DNA of 64,000 bases from Streptomyces cynarae. GTDB lineage: Bacteria > Actinomycetota > Actinomycetes > Streptomycetales > Streptomycetaceae. Position 1 is the stretch's first letter. Each line of letters opens with the position of its first letter. A program made the translations under genes and the position numbers. Below, one piece after another: positions 18,736 through 26,703 of the stretch. The notes under the pieces are model-generated. The model worked only from the letters and a program-made list of their open reading frames with translations, was not told where the DNA came from and made no database searches. Where the stretch lies: the NCBI RefSeq assembly GCF_025642135.1, contig NZ_CP106793.1:1488001-1552000 (forward strand), in the 5' to 3' direction.

Positions 18736-19596
18736 TCAGCGGGCCAGACGTCCCAGCAGCGACGATGCCGAGGTGATGCCCACGGCCGCCGCCACCAGCA
18801 GCACCAGGAAGTCGGTGAGCAGGTGGGAGGGCGTGCCGAGGAGCAGGCCGCGCAGGGCGTCGACCTGGTAGCTCAGGGGGTTGACCTTGCTGATGGCCTG
18901 GAGCCAGCCGGGCATGACGTGCACCGGGTAGAGGGCGTTGGAGCCGAAGAACAGCGGCATCGTGATCGCCTGGCCGATGCCCATGAGGCGGTCCCGGGTC
19001 AGGACGATGCCGGCGATCGTCATGGACAGGCAGGAGAAGAAGGCAGAGCCGAGGACGACGGCCACCGCGACACCCAGCAGCCGCAGCGGGTTCCAGGTCA
19101 GCGCGACCCCGAGCAGCGCCGCGATCAGGACCACCACGACCGCCTGGACCAGCGCCTTCACTCCGGCGGCGAAGGCCTTTCCGGCGATCAGCGCGGCCCG
19201 CGGGGTCGGAGTGACCAGCAGCTTGGTGAGGATCCCGGAGTCCCGCTCCCAGATGATCATGATGCCGTAGAAGATCGCGATGAACATCGCGGACTGGGCG
19301 ATGATCCCGGGCGCGAGGTAGTCGAGGTAGGGGATGCCGCCGGTGGGGATCGCCCGGATCCGCGTGAACGTCTCCCCGAAGATCAGCAGCCACAGCGCCG
19401 GCTGGACCGCCCGGGTGTACAACTCGGTGCGGTCGTGGCGCAGCTTCTGCAGCTCGACGGCGCACATGGCGCCGACCCGGGCGGGCAGCACCCTGAAGCC
19501 GGTGCGGGCCCGCGGTGGGGCCACCAGCAGGTCGAGGTCCGCCGGGTGGGCGCGGTCAGCCGACGCGGGATGCGGTGCGGCGGGTGCTTCGGACAT
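18736..19596 (-). CDS. ABC-2 type transporter permease
   Basis: A 286-residue ABC-2 permease with six hydrophobic segments and the typical signature PVHVMPGWLQAISKVNPLSY (about 220-240). It is the membrane half of a drug/antibiotic-export-type system like DrrB. ATG 19596 with AGGAGA upstream is preferred; it lies inside the 3' end of the ATPase gene (41-base overlap), so translation is coupled. Third gene of a MarR-ATPase-permease operon. Confidence 0.88.
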   Translation of the reverse strand: MSEAPAAPHPASADRAHPADLDLLVAPPRARTGFRVLPARVGAMCAVELQKLRHDRTELYTRAVQPALWLLIFGETFTRIRAIPTGGIPYLDYLAPGIIAQSAMFIAIFYGIMIIWERDSGILTKLLVTPTPRAALIAGKAFAAGVKALVQAVVVVLIAALLGVALTWNPLRLLGVAVAVVLGSAFFSCLSMTIAGIVLTRDRLMGIGQAITMPLFFGSNALYPVHVMPGWLQAISKVNPLSYQVDALRGLLLGTPSHLLTDFLVLLVAAAVGITSASSLLGRLAR

Positions 19597-20410
19597 CGCG
19601 GAAGTCTCCTGACTGGTCGTCGAGTCCGCTGCCGGCGACGTCACGGAAGACGTCCTCCAGCGTCGGCAGCGGGCCTTCGGTGCCGAGCCGCTGCGCGAGG
19701 CCGCTCCGCAGCTCCTCGGGGGTGCCGAGGGCGCGAACGCGGCCGCGGTGCATCAGGGCGACGCGGTCGCAGTACTGGTCGGCCTCGTCCATGTAGTGGG
19801 TGGTGACGAGGACGGTCATGCCGGTGGCGGCGCGTACGGCGTTGATGTGCTCCCACACGTTGGTCCGGGCGATGGGGTCGAGGCCGATGGTGGGCTCGTC
19901 GAGGATCAGCAGCCGCGGCGCGCTGACCAGCGCCTGGGCGAGTTCCAGCCGACGGACCATGCCGCCGGAGTACGTCTTAGCGAGCCGGTCGGCCGCGGCG
20001 GTGAGGTCGACGGCGGCGAGGGCCTGGTCCACGCGGCGGGCACGCTCGTTGCGGGAGACGTCGAAGACACGGGCGAACAGGGCGACGTTCTCCCGGCCGG
20101 TGAGCCCGGCGTCGGCGGAGAGCTGCTGCGGTACGTAGCCCAGCAGGCGCCGTACGGCCATGCGTTCACGCGTCGCGTCGTGACCGAAGACGCGCACCAT
20201 GCCGGCCGGGACCGGCAGGAGTGTGGTCATGCAGCGGATGGCGGTGGTCTTGCCCGCGCCGTTGGGGCCGAGCAGTCCGAAGACCTCACCGTCGCGGACG
20301 GAGAGGTCCAACCCGTCGACCGCGTTGGTCTCCCCGAAGGAGTAACGCAGCCCGGCACAGGTGACGGCGTCGACTGCCGGGGCCTTGCCGTCCGTCGTGT
20401 TCCGCGTCAT
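19556..20410 (-). CDS. ABC transporter ATP-binding protein, DrrA-like
   Basis: A 284-residue ATPase with Walker A GPNGAGKTT (about residue 49), Q-loop, signature YSGGMVRRLELAQALV (about 145), Walker B LLILDEPTIGLD and H-loop TTHYMDEAD. The sequence and C-terminal extension match daunorubicin-resistance-type exporters. It pairs with the ABC-2 permease downstream. Its start overlaps the MarR stop by 4 bases. The transported molecule is unknown; no biosynthetic cluster is visible here. Confidence 0.92.
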   Translation of the reverse strand: MTRNTTDGKAPAVDAVTCAGLRYSFGETNAVDGLDLSVRDGEVFGLLGPNGAGKTTAIRCMTTLLPVPAGMVRVFGHDATRERMAVRRLLGYVPQQLSADAGLTGRENVALFARVFDVSRNERARRVDQALAAVDLTAAADRLAKTYSGGMVRRLELAQALVSAPRLLILDEPTIGLDPIARTNVWEHINAVRAATGMTVLVTTHYMDEADQYCDRVALMHRGRVRALGTPEELRSGLAQRLGTEGPLPTLEDVFRDVAGSGLDDQSGDFRDVRSTRRTASRVG

Positions 20411-20862
20411 GTCTCCTCCGCCTCCTCGTGCAGGTTCTCCGCCAGCTTGCGCAGGGCCGGGAGGGCCACCTCGAGCGCCTTGCGGTCCGCCTCGTCGAGG
20501 CGGGCCACCTGGCCGCGTACGAGTGCCGCGCGCCGCTCGCGCCAGTCGTGCAGCCGTGCCCTGGCCGCCTCGGTGGGCAGCAGGCGCGCGGCCCGCCGGT
20601 CGGCGGGGTCCGTCTCACGGATCAGATAGCCGTCGCGGACCAGGTGCTTGACGAGCGTGGAGACCGAGTTGCCCGCCAGGTAGAGCTCCTTGGCGGCGTC
20701 CGACACTCCGATGCCCGGCCGTTCCACCACCAGGCGCAGCAGTTCGACCTCGGCTCCGCGCAGCGGCGGCGCGGCCATCCCTCCGCGCACGCGTCGGCGG
20801 ATCAGCCGCTGTACTCCGATCAGCGCGGCCACCAGGTCGTCGGCGAGCCTTTCCGGTTCCAC
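20407..20862 (-). CDS. MarR family regulator of the ABC exporter operon
   Basis: A 151-residue winged-helix MarR protein: AAKELYLAGNSVSTLVKHLVRDGYL is the recognition region (about residues 60-84), and the wing contains DPADRRAARLLPT. It is the first gene of the exporter operon and probably represses its own operon until a ligand, likely an export substrate, binds. The start is GTG 20862. A short inverted repeat CTCTG-CTT-CAGAG (20876-20888) just upstream is a possible operator. Confidence 0.88.
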   Translation of the reverse strand: MEPERLADDLVAALIGVQRLIRRRVRGGMAAPPLRGAEVELLRLVVERPGIGVSDAAKELYLAGNSVSTLVKHLVRDGYLIRETDPADRRAARLLPTEAARARLHDWRERRAALVRGQVARLDEADRKALEVALPALRKLAENLHEEAEET

Positions 20863-20875
20863 ACCGATGAGATTA

Positions 20876-20888
20876 GCTCTGCTTCAGA
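20876..20888. promoter_or_regulatory. possible MarR operator
   Basis: A 5+5-base inverted repeat with a 3-base spacer (CTCTGCTTCAGAG) 14 bases upstream of the GTG start of the MarR gene. Short but well placed for autoregulation. Confidence 0.3.
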
Positions 20889-20945
20889 GGTATTCGGGGA
20901 AAGAGACGGTCAAGGACCATCAAGAACGGGTCGAGACGCTCGCCG

Positions 20946-21956
20946 TCAGTGGTGGTGAGGTTCCTCCCGGTGCACCGGGCCGTGCGGGGCGTCGCAGTGC
21001 GCGGCGTCGTCCGCGGTGCTCCGGTCGCCGGGCAGGGCCACCTGGAGGACCTGTTCGGGGGCGTGGTCGACCTGGAGGGTGGTGTGGGTGATGCGGTAGT
21101 CGTGGCGCAGCACCTCCTCCAGGTCGCGGCGCACGGCGTGGCAGTCACCGCCGGGTTCGACCAGGACGTGCGCGGACAGCGCGGCCTGGCCGGAGGTGAT
21201 CTGCCAGACGTGCAGGTCGTGCACCTCGACGACGCCCGGCCGGGCGACCAGCCGGTCGCCGAGCGCGTCCGGGTCGACGTCGGCGGGCGCGGCCTCCAGG
21301 AAGATGCGGCCGGAGTCGCGCAGCAGCCCGTACGCGGCCTTCGCCATCAGCGCGACGACCACCAGCGTGGCGATCGGGTCGGCGCGCTCGAAGCCGGTCA
21401 GGACGACGACGAGCGCGGCGATCGCGGTGCCGATGAAGGCGAACAGGTCGTTCAGCACATGCTGATAGGCGCCCTCGACGTTCAGCGAGGTGCGGTTGGC
21501 CTTCGAGATGCAGTAGGTCGCGGCCACGTTCACGACGATCCCGGTGAGCGCGGTGGCCAGCATGAGGCCGCCCTCCACCTGGGGCGGCGCGATCAGGCGT
21601 CGTACGGCCTCGTACGCCAGCCAGCCGCCCAGCAGAAACAGGGTCAGGCCGTTCGCCTGGGCGGAGAGGATCTCCGCGCGTTTGAGGCCGTAGGTGAAGC
21701 CGCCGCGGGCCGGGCGGGCGGCCAGCCGCATCGCGATGAGGGCGAGGACGATGGACGCGGCGTCGGTGAGCATGTGGGCCGCGTCGGAGAGCAGCGCCAG
21801 GGAGCCGGCGACGATGCCGACGGCCACCTCGGCCGCCATGAACACGGTGATCAGGCCGAGGGCGAGGCCCAGCCAGCGGCGGTCTGCGTCCGCCGACACG
21901 CCGTGGGAGTGCCCGGAGTGGTCCCCCGCTCCGTGTTCATGACCGTGACCGCTCAT
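20946..21956 (-). CDS. cation diffusion facilitator, CzcD/ZitB-like zinc exporter
   Basis: A 336-residue CDF protein with six membrane segments (about residues 28-215) and a cytoplasmic C-terminal domain. The metal site HxxxD is seen in SDAAHMLTDAAS (about 60). The N-terminus (HGHEHGAGDHSGHSH) and the extreme C-terminus (EEPHHH) are histidine-rich, as in zinc/cadmium exporters. ATG 21956 is the start. S. coelicolor has a Zur-activated ZitB; whether this is its counterpart is not shown here. Confidence 0.88.
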   Translation of the reverse strand: MSGHGHEHGAGDHSGHSHGVSADADRRWLGLALGLITVFMAAEVAVGIVAGSLALLSDAAHMLTDAASIVLALIAMRLAARPARGGFTYGLKRAEILSAQANGLTLFLLGGWLAYEAVRRLIAPPQVEGGLMLATALTGIVVNVAATYCISKANRTSLNVEGAYQHVLNDLFAFIGTAIAALVVVLTGFERADPIATLVVVALMAKAAYGLLRDSGRIFLEAAPADVDPDALGDRLVARPGVVEVHDLHVWQITSGQAALSAHVLVEPGGDCHAVRRDLEEVLRHDYRITHTTLQVDHAPEQVLQVALPGDRSTADDAAHCDAPHGPVHREEPHHH

Positions 21957-22083
21957 GTGGTCCGCCTTCCCCCTCGCAATCGGTTGTCCCGACCGCAGTG
22001 AAACCCATGGCCCCGTCCCAGGGCAAAGGCTGCACCGGTGACCGTTGTCATGTCCGATAATAAGCCGCTGACCTGCACAAACG

Positions 22084-22209
22084 TTACGGCGATGAGGGGC
22101 GGATGGCACGCCGGCCGGCGAGGGGATCCGCGGGGAGGGTGCGTTCGTCGCCGGTGGCGGGGCCCCGCACGCGGGGATCGTGGTCGGCGGGGACGAACAT
22201 CTCGGCCAT
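22084..22209 (-). pseudogene. possible remnant of a DinB-family gene 5' end
   Basis: A 41-codon frame reads MAEMFVPADHDPRVRG then PATGDERTL. That resembles the N-terminus of streptomycete DinB/DUF664 proteins (compare NADERTMLEGW in the intact DinB gene at 56337). After DERTL the likeness ends, and the frame stops 20 codons later. Either a decayed gene or a chance frame. The remaining intergenic bases 21957-22258 show nothing else. Confidence 0.3.
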
Positions 22210-22258
22210 CCCGCTCACGGTCGTCACGGCCACCGCCACTGAACGCGCGGGGTGCGGG

Positions 22259-22930
22259 TCAGCCCGTACATCGGCCGGTACATCGGCTCGTGTACTGGTC
22301 CACCAGGTCGCACCAGCCGGCCTCGACCCGCTCCAGGGACATCCCGCGGCGGGTCAGCAGGTGGTCGACCAGTGCCGTCTCCAGGTAGCCGAGCAACGTG
22401 TGCGCGACGAGTTCGGTGTCGCCGTCCGCCCGTGCCTCGCGCAGCAGCATGCACACGTGTACCAGCCGGAGCTGGTACGGGGGAGTCGCGCGCTGGCGGT
22501 TCGCGTCCATGTGGGCGGCCAGATACAGGTCACGGTTAGTGTGCTCATGGCGAATGACGGCCGCACCGAACGCACGCAGCCGCTCCCGGGCGGGCGCGCC
22601 CGGACCGAGCGGCGGCGGTCCGGAGAGGAAGGCGGCCTGGAGCTTCTCCTCGTGGTGGCTGAGCAACTCCACCATCAGGCCCATGCGATCGCCGAACCGC
22701 CGGAAGACGGTGCCCTTGCCGACGCCCGCGCCGCAGGCGATGTCCTCCATGGTCACGTTCGCGATGCCGCGGTCCGCGGCCAGGCGGGCCGCGACCTCCA
22801 GCAGACGCGTGCGGTTGCGGGCGGCGTCGGCGCGCAGCCGGGCGGTCTCGCCGGTGGGCATGAGGGCGAGGTCGGTCGGCGCGTCGGCGTCGGGCGGGGG
22901 CGGCAGCAGAGGCGGGAGCGGCTCGGTCAT
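22259..22930 (-). CDS. TetR family regulator
   Basis: A 223-residue TetR protein with an acidic, Pro-rich N-terminal extension of about 25 residues. The HTH follows (about 40-85: TMEDIACGAGVGKGTVFRRF), then a ligand domain. It is divergent from a NADPH-dependent FMN reductase, and the 148-base gap holds three GGACC/GGTCC inverted repeats. It probably represses both genes and responds to a quinone- or drug-like ligand. The end of the coding region (CTGRCTG) is unusual, with a GTACATCGGCYGG-type near repeat. Confidence 0.87.
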   Translation of the reverse strand: MTEPLPPLLPPPPDADAPTDLALMPTGETARLRADAARNRTRLLEVAARLAADRGIANVTMEDIACGAGVGKGTVFRRFGDRMGLMVELLSHHEEKLQAAFLSGPPPLGPGAPARERLRAFGAAVIRHEHTNRDLYLAAHMDANRQRATPPYQLRLVHVCMLLREARADGDTELVAHTLLGYLETALVDHLLTRRGMSLERVEAGWCDLVDQYTSRCTGRCTG

Positions 22931-22960
22931 GACATCAGACTAGCGCCGAGGGAAGACAAT

Positions 22961-23045
22961 CGGACCCTGGTCCGTTTATGGTGGGCAGGAAGTGGACCGC
23001 GGTCCGCTTGAAGTGGTACAACGTTCAACGGACTTCCCCGGTCCG
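22961..23045. promoter_or_regulatory. three GGACC-n-GGTCC operators between tetR and FMN reductase
   Basis: Inverted repeats: CGGACC-CT-GGTCCG at 22961-22974, GGACC-GC-GGTCC at 22994-23005, and a third with CGGAC (23029-23033) and GTCCG (23041-23045) arms. All lie in the divergent promoter region, as expected for TetR autoregulation. The third, with a longer spacer, may be a half-strength site. Confidence 0.65.
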
Positions 23046-23078
23046 CTTGTACTGATCGCACATCCCGGGAGTTTTGCC

Positions 23079-23636
23079 ATGTCTGTTCGTATCCTCGCCC
23101 TGGTCGGCAGCCTTCGTGCCGGTTCCCACAACCGTCAGCTCGCCGAGGCCGCCGCGAAGCACGCCCCCGAGGGCGTCGAGGTGGTGCTGCACGAGGGTCT
23201 GGGCCAGGTGCCCTTCTACAACGAGGACATCGACGTCGAGGGCACCGTCCCCGAGGCCGCGACCGCGCTGCGCAACGCCGCCGCCCAGGCCGACGCGCTG
23301 CTGCTCTTCTCGCCCGAGTACAACGGCACCATCCCCGCCGTCCTGAAGAACGCGATCGACTGGCTGTCCCGCCCGTACGGCGCCGGCGCCCTGACCGGCA
23401 AGCCGGTCGCCGTCGTGGGCACCGCCTTCGGCCAGTACGGCGGCGTGTGGGCGCAGGACGAGACCCGCAAGGCCGTGGGCATCGCCGGCGCCCACGTCGT
23501 CGAGGACGCCAAGCTGTCCATCCCCGGCTCCGTGACCCGCTTCGCCGAGACCCACCCGGCGGACGACGCCGAGGTCGTCGAGGGCCTGACCAAGGTCATC
23601 GAGCAGCTCTCTCAGGCCCAGCCGGTCGCCGCCTGA
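23079..23636 (+). CDS. NADPH-dependent FMN reductase
   Basis: A 185-residue flavodoxin-fold reductase. GSLRAGSHNRQLAE (residues 9-22) is the FMN phosphate loop, and SPEYNGTIPAVLKNAIDWL (about 80-98) is the family hallmark. Such enzymes reduce FMN, quinones or chromate using NADPH. It follows the TetR operators and ends in a very strong hairpin, so it is probably a single-gene, inducible unit. Confidence 0.92.
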   Translation: MSVRILALVGSLRAGSHNRQLAEAAAKHAPEGVEVVLHEGLGQVPFYNEDIDVEGTVPEAATALRNAAAQADALLLFSPEYNGTIPAVLKNAIDWLSRPYGAGALTGKPVAVVGTAFGQYGGVWAQDETRKAVGIAGAHVVEDAKLSIPGSVTRFAETHPADDAEVVEGLTKVIEQLSQAQPVAA

Positions 23637-23673
23637 CCTGCCGGGCACCGGGTCGCACACCGGCCCGGGACGT

Positions 23674-23721
23674 GACAAGGCTGTGGGCCAGGACCGAGCG
23701 GTCCTGGCCCACGGCCTTGTC
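23674..23721 (+). terminator. strong terminator after FMN reductase
   Basis: A 22-base inverted repeat (23674-23695 with 23700-23721) with a 4-base loop and at most one mismatch lies 38 bases after the stop codon. Confidence 0.85.
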
Positions 23722-23826
23722 CGCGTACGGGGACGTCGGCGGATGCGCGGGGGCGCGCCGGACCGGGTGCGGCGGCGGACCTGATGGAGGGCGGCGAGGA
23801 CGACACCGGCCGATGAATCCGGCGTC

Positions 23827-24225
23827 TCAGTCGTGCGCCGGACTGTCGGTGAGCCGGTGGTCGGCCAGGCTGAGGGCCTCGTCCACGACCCGGCGCAGAT
23901 GGCCGTCGCGCAGCGAGTAGATCACTCGGCGGCCTTCCTTGCGCGTGTCGACCAGGCCCGCCAGCCGAAGCCGCGCCAGGTGCTGGCTCACGGCGGGCCG
24001 GGCCGCACCGCACGCCTCGGTGAGCGTCGAGACGTCGGCCTCGCCGCCGCTCAGGGCGTGCAGCAGGGCGAGGCGGGTGCGGTCGCCCAGCAGCGCCAAC
24101 AGCTCGGCCGCCAGCGCGAACTGCTCCTCCGCGGGAGTGCGGGGATGGCCGTCGGCGACCGTGCCGTCCGTGCGCGGCTGCGCATCCTGCGCAGATGATA
24201 GGTGCATGCGTGCGCTCATACGCAC
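23827..24225 (-). CDS. ArsR/SmtB family metal-type regulator
   Basis: A 132-residue winged-helix regulator: DRTRLALLHALSGGEADVSTL, then the recognition helix AARPAVSQHLARLRLAGLV (about 70-90). GTG 24225 is chosen over internal ATG codons because AGGGAG lies 7 bases upstream. It is divergent from a His-rich CDF exporter, so it likely senses zinc, nickel, cobalt or cadmium and represses the exporter. One cysteine (EACG in the HTH region) and C-terminal His/Asp residues could be ligands. Confidence 0.88.
   Translation of the reverse strand: MRMSARMHLSSAQDAQPRTDGTVADGHPRTPAEEQFALAAELLALLGDRTRLALLHALSGGEADVSTLTEACGAARPAVSQHLARLRLAGLVDTRKEGRRVIYSLRDGHLRRVVDEALSLADHRLTDSPAHD
24208..24225. promoter_or_regulatory. 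possible ArsR operator overlapping the arsR-type start
   Basis: TGCGT and ACGCA arms separated by 8 bases lie at the start of the ArsR-type gene, about 57 bases from the exporter's ATG. The site would block ribosome-site-proximal promoter use; weak on sequence alone. Confidence 0.3.
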
Positions 24226-24281
24226 ATAATGGCTCCCTGGGCGGGTACCCGTCCACTGCCGCACGGCGGAAGGGGCCTGGG

Positions 24282-25427
24282 ATGAGAGACGAGCACGCGG
24301 GGCGCGAACGGGTGGGGCACCGGCACGCAGGAGACGGACACGTGCGACATGAGCACGGCCTGACGCATACGCACGGTCGCCACGCCCATCCCCATGACCA
24401 CCCGCAATCACACCCCCACGGGCACGACCACGAGCCTGCGCACGGCCTGCTCTCCCGCCTCCGCCACCTCCTCACCCCCCATTCCCACGAGACCGCCGAC
24501 AAGCTCGATACGGCGCTGGAGTCCTCCGCGCGCGGACTGCGTGCGCTGTGGGCCTCGCTGGCCGTGCTCGGGGCGACGGCGCTGGCGCAGGCGGTGGTGG
24601 TCGTGCTGTCCGGTTCCGTGGCGCTGCTCGGCGACACCGTGCACAACGCGGCCGACGCGCTGACCGCCGTACCGCTCGGCATCGCCTTCGTCCTCGGGCG
24701 GCGTGCGGCCACACGCCGCTTCACCTACGGGTACGGCCGCGCGGAGGACCTCGCCGGGATCGTGGTCGTGCTGACGATCGCCGCCTCCGCCGCCTTCGCC
24801 GCCTGGACGGCGGTGGAACGACTGCTGGACCCACGCCCCGTGCAGCACGTCCCGGTCGTCGCCGTCGCGGCCGTCATCGGTTTCGCCGGCAACGAGTGGG
24901 TCGCCCGTCACCGCATCCGGGTGGGTCGCGCGATCGGTTCGGCCGCGCTGGTCGCGGACGGACTGCACGCGCGTACGGACGGCTTCACCTCGCTGGCGGT
25001 GCTGGTGGGCGCGGGCGGGGCGGCGCTCGGGTGGCAGCTCGCCGACCCGATCGTGGGACTGGCGATCACGGCCGCGATCGCGCTGGTACTGCGGGACGCG
25101 GCGCGCGAGGTCTTCCGTCGGGTGCTGGACGCCGTCGACCCGGCCCTGGTGGACCGGGCGGAGCGGGCGGTCGCGGAGGTGCCGGGTGTGCGTGAAGTGG
25201 GCGAGCTGCGGCTGCGCTGGATCGGACACCGGCTGCGCGCCGAGGTGGCGGTCGTGGTCGACGGCGAGGTGAGCGTACGGCGGGCGCACGCCATCGCGGT
25301 CGAGGCCGAACACGCCCTGCTGCACGCGGTACCGAGGCTCACGGCCGCCCTGGTGCACGCGGACCCGGCGCCTGCACCGGGCGAGGCGGACCCGCACCTG
25401 GCGCTGGCCCACCACGCCCGGAGTTGA
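24282..25427 (+). CDS. cation diffusion facilitator with long His-rich N-terminus
   Basis: A 381-residue CDF transporter. The first 75 residues hold about 19 histidines in HxH patterns (HTHGRHAHPHDHP and others), a likely metal-buffering segment. Six membrane helices follow, with the transport site in LLGDTVHNAADAL (about 125), then a cytoplasmic domain. ATG 24282 has GGAAGGGG upstream. It is divergent from the ArsR-type sensor that probably controls it. The metal is not decided by sequence. Confidence 0.88.
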   Translation: MRDEHAGRERVGHRHAGDGHVRHEHGLTHTHGRHAHPHDHPQSHPHGHDHEPAHGLLSRLRHLLTPHSHETADKLDTALESSARGLRALWASLAVLGATALAQAVVVVLSGSVALLGDTVHNAADALTAVPLGIAFVLGRRAATRRFTYGYGRAEDLAGIVVVLTIAASAAFAAWTAVERLLDPRPVQHVPVVAVAAVIGFAGNEWVARHRIRVGRAIGSAALVADGLHARTDGFTSLAVLVGAGGAALGWQLADPIVGLAITAAIALVLRDAAREVFRRVLDAVDPALVDRAERAVAEVPGVREVGELRLRWIGHRLRAEVAVVVDGEVSVRRAHAIAVEAEHALLHAVPRLTAALVHADPAPAPGEADPHLALAHHARS

Positions 25428-25439
25428 CCGCAGCGTCCC

Positions 25440-25994
25440 TCAGACGCCCAGGCCCTCCAGCACCACCGCGTCCGGCAGCTCCGCGAACGCCTTGCCCGGC
25501 ACCAGCAGCTTGCCGCGGCGCCGGCCGCTGCCCACCAGGACGTACGGCAGGTCGACGACCCTGGAGTCCACCAGCACCGGCCAGCCGTCCGGCAGTCCGA
25601 TCGGGGTGATGCCGCCGTATTCCATCCCGGTCTCCCCCGTCGCCAGGTCCATGGGCGCGAACGAGGCCTTCCGGGCGCCGAGTCGGCGGCGGACCACGCC
25701 GTTGACGTCGACCCGGGTGGCCGAGAGGACCACGCAGGCGGCCAGCGTCGTGTCGCTGCCGCGCTTGCCCGCGACCACGACGCAGTTGGCGGACTGGTCG
25801 AGTAGCTCCTTGCCGTAGTGCTCGAGGAAGGTCGCCGTGTCGGCCCAGTCGGGCTCGGTGTCGACGTACACGATCTGCTCGGCGGGCACGCTGCCGCTCC
25901 ATTGGCGTACGGCGTCGGCGACGGGGCCGGTGAGTTCCTCGAGGCAGTCGGGGGCCGGGACGGCGTGGTCGAAGTCTCCGATGGGTGCGCGCAT
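25440..25994 (-). CDS. YbaK/EbsC-type aminoacyl-tRNA deacylase
   Basis: A 184-residue stand-alone editing domain of the YbaK/ProX family, which removes wrongly attached amino acids from tRNA. Family segments seen include QSANCVVVAGKRGSD (about 75-90), the substrate-pocket lysine in GARKASFA, and GETGMEYGGITPIGLP (about 115-130). The start ATG 25994 is clear. It ends 12 bases from the convergent CDF gene. Confidence 0.87.
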   Translation of the reverse strand: MRAPIGDFDHAVPAPDCLEELTGPVADAVRQWSGSVPAEQIVYVDTEPDWADTATFLEHYGKELLDQSANCVVVAGKRGSDTTLAACVVLSATRVDVNGVVRRRLGARKASFAPMDLATGETGMEYGGITPIGLPDGWPVLVDSRVVDLPYVLVGSGRRRGKLLVPGKAFAELPDAVVLEGLGV

Positions 25995-26036
25995 GACGGC
26001 ACGCTAACAGCCGGGCGCCCCCGGCCCGCCGGCGTC

Positions 26037-26609
26037 TCAGCGCACGGGCGGCACCGAGACCGCCATCACCATCTCCATCGGGACGTCGCCGTCGTTGGCG
26101 TACGTGTGCGGGGTGCTCGCCTCGAAGGAGGCGCTGGCGCCGGTGGGGACCCGGTGCTCGACGCCGTCGACGGTGAGGGTCAGCTCGCCGGCGGTGACGT
26201 GGACGAGTTCCACCGTGCCGACGGGGTGCGGGTCCGAGGGGCTGCGGTCCCCGGGCATCAGCCGCCAGTCCCACATCTCCAGCGGGCCGGGCGCCTCGGT
26301 GCCGGCGAGGAGGCGGTTGTAGCTGCCGGCGTCGGTGTGCCACAGGCGTACGGCCTGCTCGGCCGGGACGATGCGGACCTTCGGGCCCTGCTCGTAGTCG
26401 AGCAGCGTGGTGACGCTGACGCCGAGGGCGTCGCCGATCTTGACGACCGTGCCGATGCTCGGGTTGGTGCGGGCCTGCTCGATCTGGATGAGCATGCCGC
26501 GGCTGACTCCGGCGCGGGCGGCCAGGGCGTCCAGGGTGAAACCCCGCTCGGTACGCCACCGCTTGACGTTGCGCGCCAGGGACTGGGTCAGCAGTTCGAG
26601 GTCCGACAC
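26037..26609 (-). CDS. XRE-family regulator with cupin domain
   Basis: A 190-residue protein: an N-terminal Cro/C1 helix-turn-helix (about 10-65; LAARAGVSRGMLIQIEQARTN) and a C-terminal cupin (about 110-180; HPVGTVELVHVTAGELTL). Members sense small molecules and control transport or catabolic genes. It is divergent from an EamA transporter with 94 bases between, which is its probable target. Confidence 0.88.
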   Translation of the reverse strand: MSDLELLTQSLARNVKRWRTERGFTLDALAARAGVSRGMLIQIEQARTNPSIGTVVKIGDALGVSVTTLLDYEQGPKVRIVPAEQAVRLWHTDAGSYNRLLAGTEAPGPLEMWDWRLMPGDRSPSDPHPVGTVELVHVTAGELTLTVDGVEHRVPTGASASFEASTPHTYANDGDVPMEMVMAVSVPPVR

Positions 26610-26673
26610 ATTCCGTCCAATATTGTGTATGACAGAGTTGACTCGATTGAACTATGGTGGGGTGCACCTGATC

Positions 26674-26684
26674 GTTCACTGAAC
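26674..26684. promoter_or_regulatory. possible operator before the EamA gene
   Basis: GTTCACTGAAC, a 4+4-base inverted repeat with a 3-base spacer, lies 20 bases before the EamA start, and CAATATTG occurs at about 26619 nearer the regulator. The AT-rich patch (26610-26690) is the likely divergent promoter. Confidence 0.3.
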
Positions 26685-26703
26685 TGTACTGCGAGGCGGT
26701 CCG

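Noticed and set aside
18736..20862. Part of an antibiotic biosynthetic cluster
   Set aside because: Only a MarR regulator and an ABC-2 exporter are present; no biosynthetic enzymes surround them.
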